From Burkholderiales bacterium Ga0077544 (GTDB taxonomy: Bacteria > Pseudomonadota > Gammaproteobacteria > Burkholderiales > Burkholderiaceae_D), in contig LNEU01000033.1 of NCBI GenBank assembly GCA_001464355.1, positions 186,001-250,000 of the forward strand: a stretch of 64,000 nt of DNA, read 5' to 3'. This document shows, piece after piece, positions 10,918-20,308 of this stretch (position 1 is the stretch's first letter; the number at the start of each line of letters is the position of its first letter). The notes under the pieces were generated by a model, which worked only from the letters and a program-made list of their open reading frames with translations, did no database searches and was not told the origin of the DNA. A program made the position numbers and the translations under genes.

Positions 10918-11451
10918 TTACGCAGTCAACGCAACTTGCATCTGTTGCAGTTTCGCGCGCACCGAGGTGTCGAGCACTTCATCACCAACAACGACACGCA
11001 CGCCACCGATCAATGCGCTATCAACAGCGACGGTCGGGTTAAGCTTGCGGCCGAATTTCTTTTCCAGCGTTGCGACCAGCTCGGTCAACTGCGCTGACGA
11101 CAGTTCAAACGCGCTGACGATTTCTGCATCAGCGGCGCCTTCTTGCGCATTTTTCAATGCGTGAAACTGTGTCGCGATTTCCGGCAACAGCGTCAGGCGG
11201 TCGTTTTGCACCAGCATGTTGATGAAGTTTTTCGCTTCAGCGCCAACCGGCGATTTGAGCGCCGAGATGAATGCACTGCTGATAACGTCATCCGAAATTT
11301 TCGGGTTGTGCGCCAATGCATACACATCGGGATTCGCAGCAACCTGTGCCATTTCAGAAACCAGTTCAGACCAGCCATTCAAATCAGCGGCTTTCGCCAC
11401 ACGGAACAGAGCTTCGGCGTAAGGACGGGCAATCGTTGCGAGTTCGGCCAT
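10918..11451 (-). CDS. atpH: ATP synthase F1 delta subunit
   Basis: A 177-residue peripheral-stalk subunit joining the top of F1 to the b dimer. The N-terminal helical bundle begins [19 protein letters not shown] and the C-terminal domain contains the conserved [18 protein letters not shown] segment. It starts 2 bases after the atpF stop, which suggests translational coupling. Confidence 0.97.
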   Translation of the reverse strand: MAELATIARPYAEALFRVAKAADLNGWSELVSEMAQVAANPDVYALAHNPKISDDVISSAFISALKSPVGAEAKNFINMLVQNDRLTLLPEIATQFHALKNAQEGAADAEIVSAFELSSAQLTELVATLEKKFGRKLNPTVAVDSALIGGVRVVVGDEVLDTSVRAKLQQMQVALTA

Positions 11452-11453
11452 GA

Positions 11454-11924
11454 TTACAGCTCGGCTTTCAGTTGGTTCAACAGATCGGCGTGGACTGCAG
11501 CATTGACTTCACGCTTCAAAATTTGCTCAGCGCCCTTAACTGCAAGGACGGCAACTTGGTCACGCAATGCTTCGCGAACTTGGGTTGCTTGCTGATCAGC
11601 GTCTGCTTTGGCTGTCGCGATAATACGCGCAGCTTCTTCAGCGGCTGTTTTCTTGGCTTCATCAATAATGCTTTGGCCGCGCTTCTCGGCATCGCCGATA
11701 CGCTTTTGACCTGCTTCTTGCGCAGATGTCAGTTCTGCCTGGGCACGCTTTTCAGCGGCTGCCAGATCAGACTTGCCACGTTCGGCAGCTGCCAAACCGT
11801 CCGCGATCTTCTTGGCGCGCTCATCGAGCGCATTCATCAGTGGTGGCCACACGAATTTCATCGTGAAAGCTGCCAGGATGAAGAAGACCACGAACTGCGC
11901 AATCAAAGTTGCATTTAAGTTCAT
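11454..11924 (-). CDS. atpF: ATP synthase F0 b subunit
   Basis: A 156-residue peripheral stalk. One N-terminal membrane helix (about 5-25, starting [20 protein letters not shown]) is followed by a long charged, alanine-rich coiled coil that dimerises and reaches delta. Length matches the E. coli protein (156). Confidence 0.97.
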   Translation of the reverse strand: MNLNATLIAQFVVFFILAAFTMKFVWPPLMNALDERAKKIADGLAAAERGKSDLAAAEKRAQAELTSAQEAGQKRIGDAEKRGQSIIDEAKKTAAEEAARIIATAKADADQQATQVREALRDQVAVLAVKGAEQILKREVNAAVHADLLNQLKAEL

Positions 11925-11989
11925 GGTATTTCCTTCTCTAAGTAACGTATGCCGAAAATGTCTTCAGCGTGAAACGGTCAATGACCGAA

Positions 11990-12256
<267 letters not shown>

Positions 12257-12329
12257 TTAATACAAAAATTAATACAAAAAGTTAAATCAAAATCCAAAAG
12301 CGTTAATACAGAATCCAGTACTTACACCA

Positions 12330-13172
12330 TCAATGCGATTCGTGAGCCTGACCGATATACACCAGTGTCAGCATCATGAAAATGAACGCTTGCAAGAAGA
12401 CGATCAAGATGTGGAAGATTGCCCACACAGTGCCCGCAAGTACATGACCGAAGAAACCGAACGCGGTGGCGGTCGAACCCAGCAATGCAATCAACAGGAA
12501 CAACAATTCGCCGGCGAACATGTTACCGAATAACCGCATTGCGAGAGAAACGGTTTTCGCAGCGAATTCAATGATGTTCAACAGCAAGTTGAACGGTGCA
12601 AGCCAAATACCAAACGGTGCAGCGAACAGTTCGTGAACGAAACCGCCAGCACCCTTGATTTTGATGTTGTAGAAGATCATCAGCGCGAATACGCCGAGTG
12701 CGATACCCATGGTGCCATTCAAGTCAGCAGTAGGAACCACGCGGTGATACGGGATAATGTGATCGATGCCGACTGCTTTGAAAAACTCCGAGAACATATC
12801 AACTGGCAAGAAATCCAGCGAGTTCATCAGTGCAACCCAGACAAATACGGTCAATGCCAATGGCGCGATGAAAGAACGATCGCCGTGGACTATCGATTTG
12901 GCCTGGTTGTCGACCATTTCGACGACCATTTCAACCGCAGCCTGGAAACGACCTGGAACGCCGGACGTAGCCTTGCGTGCTGCCAGCCACATGAAAAAGC
13001 TACCAACGACGCCAGCAAAAATGGACCAGAAAATCGTGTCCATATTAATGATCGAAAAATCAACGATCTTGTCCTGATGCTTGGTCGAAAAATGTCCCAG
13101 ATGGTGGACGATATATTCGGAAGCGGTCGGTGCTGCGTGTGCCGCCCCTGCAGTAGCCATTTCAGTCGCCAT
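12330..13172 (-). CDS. atpB: ATP synthase F0 a subunit
   Basis: A 280-residue membrane stator that forms the two proton half-channels. The essential arginine is R213 in [14 protein letters not shown]. Five to six membrane helices are apparent. The ~35-residue Ala/His-rich N-terminal leader is common in betaproteobacterial AtpB. It starts one base after the atpI stop. The 94-base gap to atpE is very A/T-rich, with TTAATACAAAAA-type short repeats. Confidence 0.97.
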   Translation of the reverse strand: MATEMATAGAAHAAPTASEYIVHHLGHFSTKHQDKIVDFSIINMDTIFWSIFAGVVGSFFMWLAARKATSGVPGRFQAAVEMVVEMVDNQAKSIVHGDRSFIAPLALTVFVWVALMNSLDFLPVDMFSEFFKAVGIDHIIPYHRVVPTADLNGTMGIALGVFALMIFYNIKIKGAGGFVHELFAAPFGIWLAPFNLLLNIIEFAAKTVSLAMRLFGNMFAGELLFLLIALLGSTATAFGFFGHVLAGTVWAIFHILIVFLQAFIFMMLTLVYIGQAHESH

Positions 13173-13173
13173 G

Positions 13174-13554
13174 TCAGTGCCTAAATAATAAGATGATGTA
13201 ACTTTTTAGCGCCACAATGAACGCGGCGACCAGCGCCAGCAAATTCAAATCGCGGTACAACCAGACCACCGCTCCTAACAGAGCAATCGTCAATGCAATC
13301 TTGATAAATTCACCGATGAAAAAAGTCATCGGATTAACAGACTCGGATTTTCGCGCAGCGGAAAACAAACGTAGCGCAAACAAACCATTCGGCACCACGC
13401 AGCACAACCCACCTAACAGCGCCGAATACAGCGCCGGCATCCCAGCGATCAAACCGGCAATAATGCTGGCGATTACCGTAGTCGCGAGTTGCAAGAGGAC
13501 GACGGGCAGCATACTGGGTCCAAATGGTGCAGCCCTTGGCGATCTTGCGATCAA
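13174..13554 (-). CDS. atpI: ATP synthase assembly protein I
   Basis: A 126-residue membrane protein with four hydrophobic helices and the [20 protein letters not shown] segment typical of AtpI. The family helps c-ring assembly and is not essential for activity. It is the promoter-proximal gene of the atp operon. Confidence 0.88.
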   Translation of the reverse strand: MIARSPRAAPFGPSMLPVVLLQLATTVIASIIAGLIAGMPALYSALLGGLCCVVPNGLFALRLFSAARKSESVNPMTFFIGEFIKIALTIALLGAVVWLYRDLNLLALVAAFIVALKSYIILLFRH

Positions 13555-13603
13555 ACTATTTGGGCTGGAGTGAATTAAGTCGTGCGTTCCATGAAGCCAC
13601 GGG

Positions 13604-13633
13604 ATTATAAGGGCTTAACTGGTGCACCGTCAA
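13604..13633 (-). promoter_or_regulatory. Sigma-70 promoter of the atp operon
   Basis: On the minus strand, TTGACG (13628-13633) and a perfect TATAAT (13604-13609) are separated by 18 bases. Transcription would start about 43 bases before atpI, inside the gap that follows the broken hydrolase gene. Confidence 0.7.
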
Positions 13634-13709
13634 ACGTTTGCTGGTTGAAAAATCGATGTATTGGTGACAGTTGAATGACAATCGCTGACCTATCCTCCGG
13701 ATATTTGCC

Positions 13710-14297
13710 TTATGCCAACGCCGCCAAATATTCACGACCCAGCGGCCAGTCGCCAAGATTGCTCTTGGCATTGATATGACCGCAAGCACCAATGGAAATA
13801 AATTGCGCATTCCAGTCCGCAGCAAAAGATTGGGCTTTTGGCAACGCACACCATGGATCATTCGATGACGCAACGACCGTCGTCTTGAATGGCAAGCGCA
13901 GGCGTGGCATGGGAGCGAACCCGCTAGTGGCGACCGGGAAATCCGCTTGCTCGACATCGGCAGGCGCTACCAGCAAGGCACCGATCATCTTGCTCGCATG
14001 CGCAGCATGCCCATATTCCAGCGTCCACCAGGCTACGAGCGCACAGCCCAGACTATGCGCCACCAGAATCACCGGGCCATCTATATTAAGTAGCGCTGCG
14101 TTCTAGGCATCAACCCACGCGTTACGTTGCGGCGCATCCCATTCCCGCTGTTGCACACGCACGACATTTGACAGAGTCGCTGCCCAATGGGTTTGCCAAT
14201 GCCCTAAACCTGAGTTGCCCAAGCCGGGCAAGATCAGGATGGTAGGGAGAGTATTTGAGACGCCTTCGGAAAGCAGGCTTGGTGAAATATCGGACAT
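13710..14297 (-). pseudogene. RBBP9/YdeN-type alpha/beta hydrolase interrupted by an amber codon
   Basis: The N-terminal 64 codons (LPTILILPGLGNSGLGHWQ) end in TAG at 14103-14105. The same frame then continues without shift (NAALLNIDGPVILVAHSLGC) to a stop at 13710. The nucleophile motif AHSLG and the final histidine region (ACGHINAKSNLG) both lie after the stop. Read through, it would be a normal ~195-residue member of the family of small serine hydrolases (DUF1749/YdeN). Only one substitution separates it from an intact gene, so it is a young nonsense allele, a sequence error, or rarely suppressed. It sits between parB and the atp promoter. Confidence 0.75.
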
Positions 14298-14335
14298 TGC
14301 GCCCTGCTATCACTTAGTTATTCGCTTGCTGACGA

Positions 14336-15235
14336 TCAGGAAGTTTCACGCAATTTAGAAAGAATGCCGTCCAGCGCATCCAGATCGGCAAAATCGATGA
14401 TCAACTGACCTTTGTTTTTCGCACCCAGTTTGATGACAACCTGGGTTGCCAACGCATCTGACAACTCTTCTTCCAGACGCGTGATGTCGCGCGATTTTTC
14501 CTTGCCGCTGGCGCGCGGCTTGTTGCCACCGGCTTGTTCCAGTGTGGAACGCACCACCAGCTTTTCTGCTTCACGCACGGACATGCGCTTGGCAACCACT
14601 TGATTCGCCAAATTGATTTGCGTAGCGCTATCGACCGCCAACAATGCGCGTGCGTGGCCCATGTCGATGTCACCTGCCATCAACATGGTTTGTACCGGCT
14701 TGGCCAGATTCAGTAAACGCAAAAGATTTGACACTGCACTGCGCGAACGACCGACTGCCGTCGCGGCTTGCTCATGCGTAAAATTAAAATCAGCGATCAA
14801 GCGATGTATGCCTTGCGCTTCTTCCAGCGGATTCAAATCTTCGCGCTGGATATTTTCAATCAGCGCCATCGCCGCGGTGGCTTCGTCGTCGACTTCCTTG
14901 ACCAGCACTGGCACTTCGGTCAAGCCGGCAAGTTGCGCGGCGCGGAAACGGCGTTCGCCTGCAATGATTTCGTAACGTGCTTTGCCATTGCTTGATGCAA
15001 TTGGCCGCACCAGAATCGCTTGCAACAAACCTTGCACCTTGATCGACGCGGCCAACTCATTCAGTGCGCCTTCATCCATGCGCGTACGCGGCTGATATTT
15101 ACCGGCCTGCATGTCAGTGATTTGCAATACGGATGGTGCGCCAGGAATGGCTGCAACCGCCTCATTGAAATCCGTCGCACCGCCCAGCAATGCATCGAGA
15201 CCGCGACCCAAACCTTTTTGTTTTTTCGTGACCAT
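14336..15235 (-). CDS. parB: Chromosome-partitioning protein ParB
   Basis: A 299-residue CTP-dependent DNA clamp that loads at parS and spreads. The start at 15235 has AGGA upstream and gives the canonical N-terminus VTKKQKGLGRGLDALLGG. A longer frame from 15292 would add 19 unlikely residues across the parA-parB junction. The CTP-binding GERRFRAAQLAGL motif is at residues 93-105, a helix-turn-helix (EQAATAVGRSRSAVSNLL) follows, then the C-terminal dimerisation domain. Two perfect parS targets lie at 19.42 and 21.15 kb. Confidence 0.96.
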   Translation of the reverse strand: MVTKKQKGLGRGLDALLGGATDFNEAVAAIPGAPSVLQITDMQAGKYQPRTRMDEGALNELAASIKVQGLLQAILVRPIASSNGKARYEIIAGERRFRAAQLAGLTEVPVLVKEVDDEATAAMALIENIQREDLNPLEEAQGIHRLIADFNFTHEQAATAVGRSRSAVSNLLRLLNLAKPVQTMLMAGDIDMGHARALLAVDSATQINLANQVVAKRMSVREAEKLVVRSTLEQAGGNKPRASGKEKSRDITRLEEELSDALATQVVIKLGAKNKGQLIIDFADLDALDGILSKLRETS

Positions 15236-15298
15236 AATTCCTGCCTCACATCGATTGATTAGCGAAGTGGCGCAGTGCGCCCTATTCTTCACTGAGTG

Positions 15299-16069
15299 TT
15301 ATAGCGCCTTGATGCGTTCAACCATTTCCGCGCCGAAAGTCAGATATGCTTGCGCACCTTTCGACGCCGGATCGAAATTAATGCCCGGCATGCCGTACGA
15401 TGGCGCTTCCGCCAGACGTACATTGCGCGGGATGATGGTCTTGAATACCTTGTCACCGAAATGCTGTTCCAGTTGCGCTGACACCTGTTGCGACAAGGTC
15501 ATGCGCGGATCGAACATCACACGCAGCAAGCCTATGATCTTTAAATCGGTATTCAGTTTTGCATGCACCTTCTTGATCGTATTCACCAGATCCGACAAAC
15601 CTTCGAGCGCGTAATATTCACACTGCATAGGAATGATCACGCCATGCGCGGCGCACAAACCGTTCAAGGTCAGCATCGACAAGGCAGGCGGACAATCGAT
15701 CAGCATGAAATCGTATTCGGCGTCGACTACAGCCAACGCATCCTTCAAACGCTTTTCGCGATTGTCTAGTTCTACCATTTCAACTTCTGCGCCCGCCAGC
15801 TCGCGGTTGGCCGGCAGTACATCAAATCTGCCGGCTTCCGATGTGATGCGCGCCGTATTCACATCAGCCATGCCAAGCAGTACTTCGTAAATCGAAGACT
15901 TCAACTCGGCCTTGTTGATACCTGCGCCCATCGTTGCATTGCCTTGCGGATCCAGATCCACCAGCAGTACGCGCTGATTCAGTTGTGCAAGAGCTGCTGC
16001 CAGATTGACTGCGGTAGTGGTTTTACCGACACCGCCTTTTTGATTGGCGACGCAAAATATTTTTGCCAT
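15299..16069 (-). CDS. parA: Chromosome-partitioning ATPase ParA
   Basis: A 256-residue deviant Walker ATPase. The P-loop KGGVGKTT with its signature lysine is at residues 11-18, and the Walker B segment FMLIDCPPAL is near residue 120. With ParB and parS it segregates the origin region. It follows the lipocalin gene and precedes parB by 63 bases. Confidence 0.96.
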   Translation of the reverse strand: MAKIFCVANQKGGVGKTTTAVNLAAALAQLNQRVLLVDLDPQGNATMGAGINKAELKSSIYEVLLGMADVNTARITSEAGRFDVLPANRELAGAEVEMVELDNREKRLKDALAVVDAEYDFMLIDCPPALSMLTLNGLCAAHGVIIPMQCEYYALEGLSDLVNTIKKVHAKLNTDLKIIGLLRVMFDPRMTLSQQVSAQLEQHFGDKVFKTIIPRNVRLAEAPSYGMPGINFDPASKGAQAYLTFGAEMVERIKAL

Positions 16070-16179
16070 ATTCTCGTTTTAGTTAGTGGTCAATTTGATG
16101 CAACAGTCCGTCGGGAAACATCAGCGCCGGTCGCTGCATTGCTTAACAGCAGCGATAAACAACTGACACAACATTCCCC

Positions 16180-16728
16180 TTACTTTGCTGCTTTTTCCTG
16201 CACGGTTTTTACCAGCTTGGCAGTATCGAAGCCTTGCGCGGTCACGCGATTCACCAAGGCTTCGTAATCGGCATCGGCAATACTCGGCGTGCGCGACAAG
16301 ACCCACAGATAATCGCGCGATGGACCGCCAACAGCGACGAGGGAATAATCCTGCGCCAGATCAATGATCCAGTAATCGGCCCAAATGAATGGTATCCAGT
16401 TCAACCAGTCGGGCGCAAAACTCACTTTCAGCTGGGCATTGGTTTGAGGATTATCGATACGCGCCAGTCCGATCGCCTGCTCAACTCTTCCATCGGCTTC
16501 CTTGCATTGATTGATGACATCGACATTGCCATCTGCACGCTTGTTGTATTGTGCGGTAACGTTAGCCGCACAATCTTTCTGGAAACGATTCGGAAAGCGC
16601 GCGATCTCATACCAGGTGCCGAAATAACGCGTCAGGTCCACCTGAGCAACCGTGCGCACCTGTTGCGACCATGCAGGATTGCTGAAACCGGCAACGGCGA
16701 CAGCCGCAAGAATAAAAAGTTTTTTCAA
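16180..16728 (-). CDS. Blc-type bacterial lipocalin
   Basis: A 182-residue lipocalin with a Sec signal ([15 protein letters not shown], cleavage near NPAWSQ). The hallmark GTWYEIAR is at residues 37-44, with later [20 protein letters not shown] strands. There is no lipobox cysteine, so it should be periplasmic and not lipid-anchored as Blc is. Its start overlaps the rsmG stop by 4 bases. It is therefore translated within the mnmG-rsmG-par transcript, an unusual place for an envelope gene. Ligand is unknown (fatty acids or lysophospholipids in the family). Confidence 0.88.
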   Translation of the reverse strand: MKKLFILAAVAVAGFSNPAWSQQVRTVAQVDLTRYFGTWYEIARFPNRFQKDCAANVTAQYNKRADGNVDVINQCKEADGRVEQAIGLARIDNPQTNAQLKVSFAPDWLNWIPFIWADYWIIDLAQDYSLVAVGGPSRDYLWVLSRTPSIADADYEALVNRVTAQGFDTAKLVKTVQEKAAK

Positions 16729-17387
16729 GACCCGACCCTTTCTATGAAAATCAAATGACGCTCGGCTTGCAAGGTCGGCACGTGCAAGGCGCGCACCTCT
16801 CTTACCTTCCAGCCAGCGGGCAGCTGCGCCACTTCAGCATCGGGTGAGACGCCCTTCAAGGCGATGAATTCGCCACCGTCGGCCAGCAAATGGCCAGACC
16901 AATTTACGAAGTCACTCAATTCTGCAAATGCACGCGAGGTGATCACATCGAATTTCTGCGGCGCTTCAAACTGTTCCACGCGTGCGGTGTAGACACTAAC
17001 ATTACTCAAGCCCAGCTCTGCTTTGACTTGTGTCAGGAACGCAGTTTTCTTGTGTACCGTATCTATCATGGACACGCGCATCTGCGGTTGCGCTTCGGCC
17101 GCCCAAATCGCCAGCACGATGCCAGGCAAACCACCGCCGGCACCAACATCGAGTACATTTTTTGCGCCATCGAAAGCAGAAACCGCCGCCAGCGAATCAA
17201 GCAAATGCTGCGTTACCATCTGCACTGGATCGCGTACAGCGGTCAGGTTATAGACGGAATTCCATTTGGACATCAAAGCCAGGTAATCAATCAGCTTGGT
17301 AAGTTGTACGTCACTTACATTCAGCGACAAAGCTTTTGCACCATCAGCCAAGATCGCGGTCAGCGCCGCACGGTCAAAACTCTTCAT
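16725..17387 (-). CDS. rsmG: 16S rRNA (guanine-N7) methyltransferase RsmG
   Basis: A 220-residue methyltransferase that makes m7G527 in 16S rRNA using S-adenosylmethionine. The NLTAVRDP motif is at 48-55 and the SAM-binding [13 protein letters not shown] at 78-90. It overlaps mnmG upstream and the lipocalin gene downstream by 4 bases each, so three products are translationally coupled. Formerly gidB. Confidence 0.97.
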   Translation of the reverse strand: MKSFDRAALTAILADGAKALSLNVSDVQLTKLIDYLALMSKWNSVYNLTAVRDPVQMVTQHLLDSLAAVSAFDGAKNVLDVGAGGGLPGIVLAIWAAEAQPQMRVSMIDTVHKKTAFLTQVKAELGLSNVSVYTARVEQFEAPQKFDVITSRAFAELSDFVNWSGHLLADGGEFIALKGVSPDAEVAQLPAGWKVREVRALHVPTLQAERHLIFIERVGS

Positions 17388-19321
17388 GCAGCAGCTTCAT
17401 TTGTCGTTGGAACGGTAGCGAACTCCTTGAAGCCGCCCTTTTTCAAATGCACCAGCAACAGCGAAATCGCTGCCGGCGTGACGCCAGAAATACGCGAAGC
17501 CTGGCCCAGAGTTTCCGGCCTTTGCTTGGTCAGCTTTTGTTTAACCTCAAATGACAGGCCTTTAACTTCCATGTAATCGAAGGTGTCAGGCAGCTTCAAG
17601 TTTTCATAATGATCGTGGCGTTCGACCTCTTTCGCTTGTCTGTCGATGTAGCCGGCATACTTTAATTGGATCTCGACCTGCTCGCGCACGGCTGGCTCAA
17701 CCACACCCGGGCCACCCAGATCCTGGCCGTCCATGCCCTTCAAACTCATTAAGGTTTCGTAGCTAACATTCGGGCGACGCAGTAGGTCTGCAAGTGCATA
17801 CTCTCGCTCTATCCCTTTACCTAAAACACGCTCGGCTTCGGCTTCCGCCAAAATACGAGGACTGACCCAAGTCGAACGCAGGCGCTCCAGCTCGCGTGCA
17901 ACCGCTTCGCGCTTGGTTTCAAACATCGCCCATTGCGCATCACCGACGCAACCGAGTTGACGTCCAATCTCAGTCAAGCGCATATCCGCGTTGTCTTCAC
18001 GCAAGCTCAAACGGTATTCCGCCCGGCTGGTAAACATCCGGTATGGCTCCAGCACGCCCTTGGTAATCAGGTCGTCGACCAGCACGCCAAGGTAAGCTTC
18101 GTCGCGACGCGGCGTCCATGCATCGCGTCCTTGCGTTTGCAAAGCGGCGTTGATACCGGCCAACATACCTTGCGCTGCGGCCTCTTCGTAACCGGTGGTG
18201 CCGTTGATTTGACCGGCAAAGAACAAGCCCTGGATAACCTTGGTTTCCAGCGAAGCCTTCAAACCGCGTGGGTCGAAGTAGTCATATTCAATCGCATAAC
18301 CAGGACGCAAGATGTGCGCATGCTCGAGGCCGCGCATCGATTGCACCAAGGCCAGTTGCACATCAAATGGCAGACTGGTGGAAATACCGTTTGGATAATA
18401 TTCGTTGGTGGTCAAGCCTTCTGGCTCAAGGAAAATCTGATGCGATTCCTTGCCGGCGAACCGGTGAATCTTGTCTTCTATCGATGGGCAATAACGCGGA
18501 CCGACGCCTTCAATCACGCCGGTGTACATAGGGCTGCGATCAAGTCCGCCGCGTATCAGATCGTGGGTTTTCTCATTGGTATGCGTGATCCAGCATGGCA
18601 TCTGCTTCGGATGCATAGCGACCGAACCCATCACTGAAAATACCGGAATCGGGTCCAGATCACCGGGCTGCTCCTGCATCACGGAGAAGTCTATAGAACG
18701 ACCATCTATCCTTGGCGGCGTACCAGTTTTCAAGCGACCTTGCGGCAGCTTCAATTCTTTCAGACGTGCCGACAAGGAAATCGCCGGTGGATCGCCTGCC
18801 CTGCCAGCCGAATAATTATTCATGCCGATATGGATTTTCCCATCGAGGAAAGTCCCGGCTGTCAGTACTACCGCACGCGCGCGGAACTGGATACCAGCTT
18901 GCGTCACTGCACCGACGACGCGGTCACCTTCAACCAGCAAGTCATCCACGGCCTGCTGGAACAACCACAGATTAGCTTGGTTTTCCAGGCGCGAACGGAT
19001 CGCCTGCTTATACAAGATGCGGTCGGCTTGCGCGCGGGTCGCACGTACGGCCGGGCCTTTGGATGAGTTCAGGATACGGAATTGAATGCCAGCTTCGTCG
19101 GTCGCGATCGCCATCGCGCCGCCCATCGCATCGACCTCCTTGACCAGATGGCCTTTTCCGATTCCGCCTATGGACGGATTGCAGGACATTTGTCCCAGCG
19201 TTTCTATATTGTGCGAAAGCAGAAGTGTCGATTGGCCCATGCGCGCGGAAGCGAGCGCGGCCTCAGTCCCAGCGTGACCGCCGCCGACAACAATGACATC
19301 AAATTTGGTAGGAAAGATCAT
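17384..19321 (-). CDS. mnmG: tRNA uridine-34 carboxymethylaminomethyl synthase subunit MnmG
   Basis: A 645-residue FAD enzyme that, with MnmE, builds cmnm5U at the wobble position of tRNAs. The dinucleotide motif [12 protein letters not shown] is near residue 11 and the [15 protein letters not shown] signature at 44-58. Further GidA motifs ([25 protein letters not shown]) follow. Its partner mnmE is in this window at 58.4 kb. Formerly gidA. Confidence 0.98.
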   Translation of the reverse strand: MIFPTKFDVIVVGGGHAGTEAALASARMGQSTLLLSHNIETLGQMSCNPSIGGIGKGHLVKEVDAMGGAMAIATDEAGIQFRILNSSKGPAVRATRAQADRILYKQAIRSRLENQANLWLFQQAVDDLLVEGDRVVGAVTQAGIQFRARAVVLTAGTFLDGKIHIGMNNYSAGRAGDPPAISLSARLKELKLPQGRLKTGTPPRIDGRSIDFSVMQEQPGDLDPIPVFSVMGSVAMHPKQMPCWITHTNEKTHDLIRGGLDRSPMYTGVIEGVGPRYCPSIEDKIHRFAGKESHQIFLEPEGLTTNEYYPNGISTSLPFDVQLALVQSMRGLEHAHILRPGYAIEYDYFDPRGLKASLETKVIQGLFFAGQINGTTGYEEAAAQGMLAGINAALQTQGRDAWTPRRDEAYLGVLVDDLITKGVLEPYRMFTSRAEYRLSLREDNADMRLTEIGRQLGCVGDAQWAMFETKREAVARELERLRSTWVSPRILAEAEAERVLGKGIEREYALADLLRRPNVSYETLMSLKGMDGQDLGGPGVVEPAVREQVEIQLKYAGYIDRQAKEVERHDHYENLKLPDTFDYMEVKGLSFEVKQKLTKQRPETLGQASRISGVTPAAISLLLVHLKKGGFKEFATVPTTNEAAA

Positions 19322-19419
19322 AATGCGCCTCGATGAGACGGTAAGCAGAGGCGAGATTATAAAGTCTTTTTGTGATTATTTCGCCGGAACCCGGCTTTAG
19401 CTTTGAATTAGATGGCTTT

Positions 19420-19435
19420 TGTTTCACGTGAAACA
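19420..19435 (+). other. parS centromere site (intergenic, upstream of mnmG)
   Basis: A perfect 16-bp palindrome TGTTTCACGTGAAACA, the consensus ParB-binding site, lies 99 bases before mnmG and 16 bases past the TSUP permease stop. The cognate parA-parB genes lie 3-5 kb away. Confidence 0.95.
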
Positions 19436-19450
19436 ATCACGTCAGCATTT

Positions 19451-20212
19451 TTATGCGATGAAGGCGTCGTAACCAGTCTTTAGAATCAGGCCGCTAACAA
19501 CCAGCAGGAATAGTTTTCGGACAAAACCTGTTCCATGTTTCAGCGCCAATCGAATACCAATCAGCGAACCGAGTACATTACATATCGCCATCACTACCCC
19601 AAGTTGCCACAGCAAATGCCCGCTATAACCAAACCATAACAAGGCCGACAGATTACACGCAACATTGACCACCTTGGATACTGCTGAAGCGCCGAGAAAA
19701 TCAAATCCGAAGAAACGCACAAACAGGAAAACCAGAAAACTGCCGGTGCCAGGCCCAAAAAAGCCATCATAAAAACCGATGCCTCCACCGACCAGAATCG
19801 CGAATACCTTTTCCCGACTCCCTACATGCAGCGGCGCATGAACGCTGCCGAAGTCTTTCTTTGTGTATGTATAGGTAGCGACCGCCAGCAAGATGAAGGG
19901 CAAAAGCTTGCGAATGAAGTCGGGAGGGATATGGGTAACGGTATAGGCACCGACGAAGGACAAGGCAAATGCCGCACTCGCTGCAGGTACCGCCGTACTC
20001 CATTGCAATTTAACCCACTTGGCAAATCCGACTGCAGCGGCACCTGTGCCCCAGATGCCTGCGAATTTGCTGGTGCCCAAAAGCGTAGCCGGCGCAGTAT
20101 TAGGCAAGGCTGAAAACAAGGCGGGAATCTGGATCAGGCCGCCGCCGCCGACTACGGCGTCTATCATTCCAGCCAAAAAGGCGGCCGCCGCCAGAATTAC
20201 ATAGTCCGTCAT
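19451..20212 (-). CDS. TSUP-family membrane permease (TauE/SafE type)
   Basis: A 253-residue integral membrane protein with about eight helices. Typical TSUP elements are GMIDAVVGGGGLIQIPAL at about residues 15-32 and FYDGFFGPGTGSFLVF in the second half. The family exports or imports sulfite, sulfoacetate and related organic anions. Substrate is not evident. It lies downstream of the GMC/mmsA genes with a 96-base gap and could move an acid linked to that pathway; this is only inference. Confidence 0.85.
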   Translation of the reverse strand: MTDYVILAAAAFLAGMIDAVVGGGGLIQIPALFSALPNTAPATLLGTSKFAGIWGTGAAAVGFAKWVKLQWSTAVPAASAAFALSFVGAYTVTHIPPDFIRKLLPFILLAVATYTYTKKDFGSVHAPLHVGSREKVFAILVGGGIGFYDGFFGPGTGSFLVFLFVRFFGFDFLGASAVSKVVNVACNLSALLWFGYSGHLLWQLGVVMAICNVLGSLIGIRLALKHGTGFVRKLFLLVVSGLILKTGYDAFIA

Positions 20213-20308
20213 CGCTTATTTATAAAACTCCGCCTTGTCACTGTACCACTTCTTTTCGACGGTTTAGTCTGGCACTAATTACGACCTGAGCACCGTCAAA
20301 GTTGGCAA

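Noticed and set aside
13556-13957. Frame overlapping the broken hydrolase on the minus strand
   Set aside because: Out-of-frame shadow of the hydrolase with no domain; it also covers the atp promoter.
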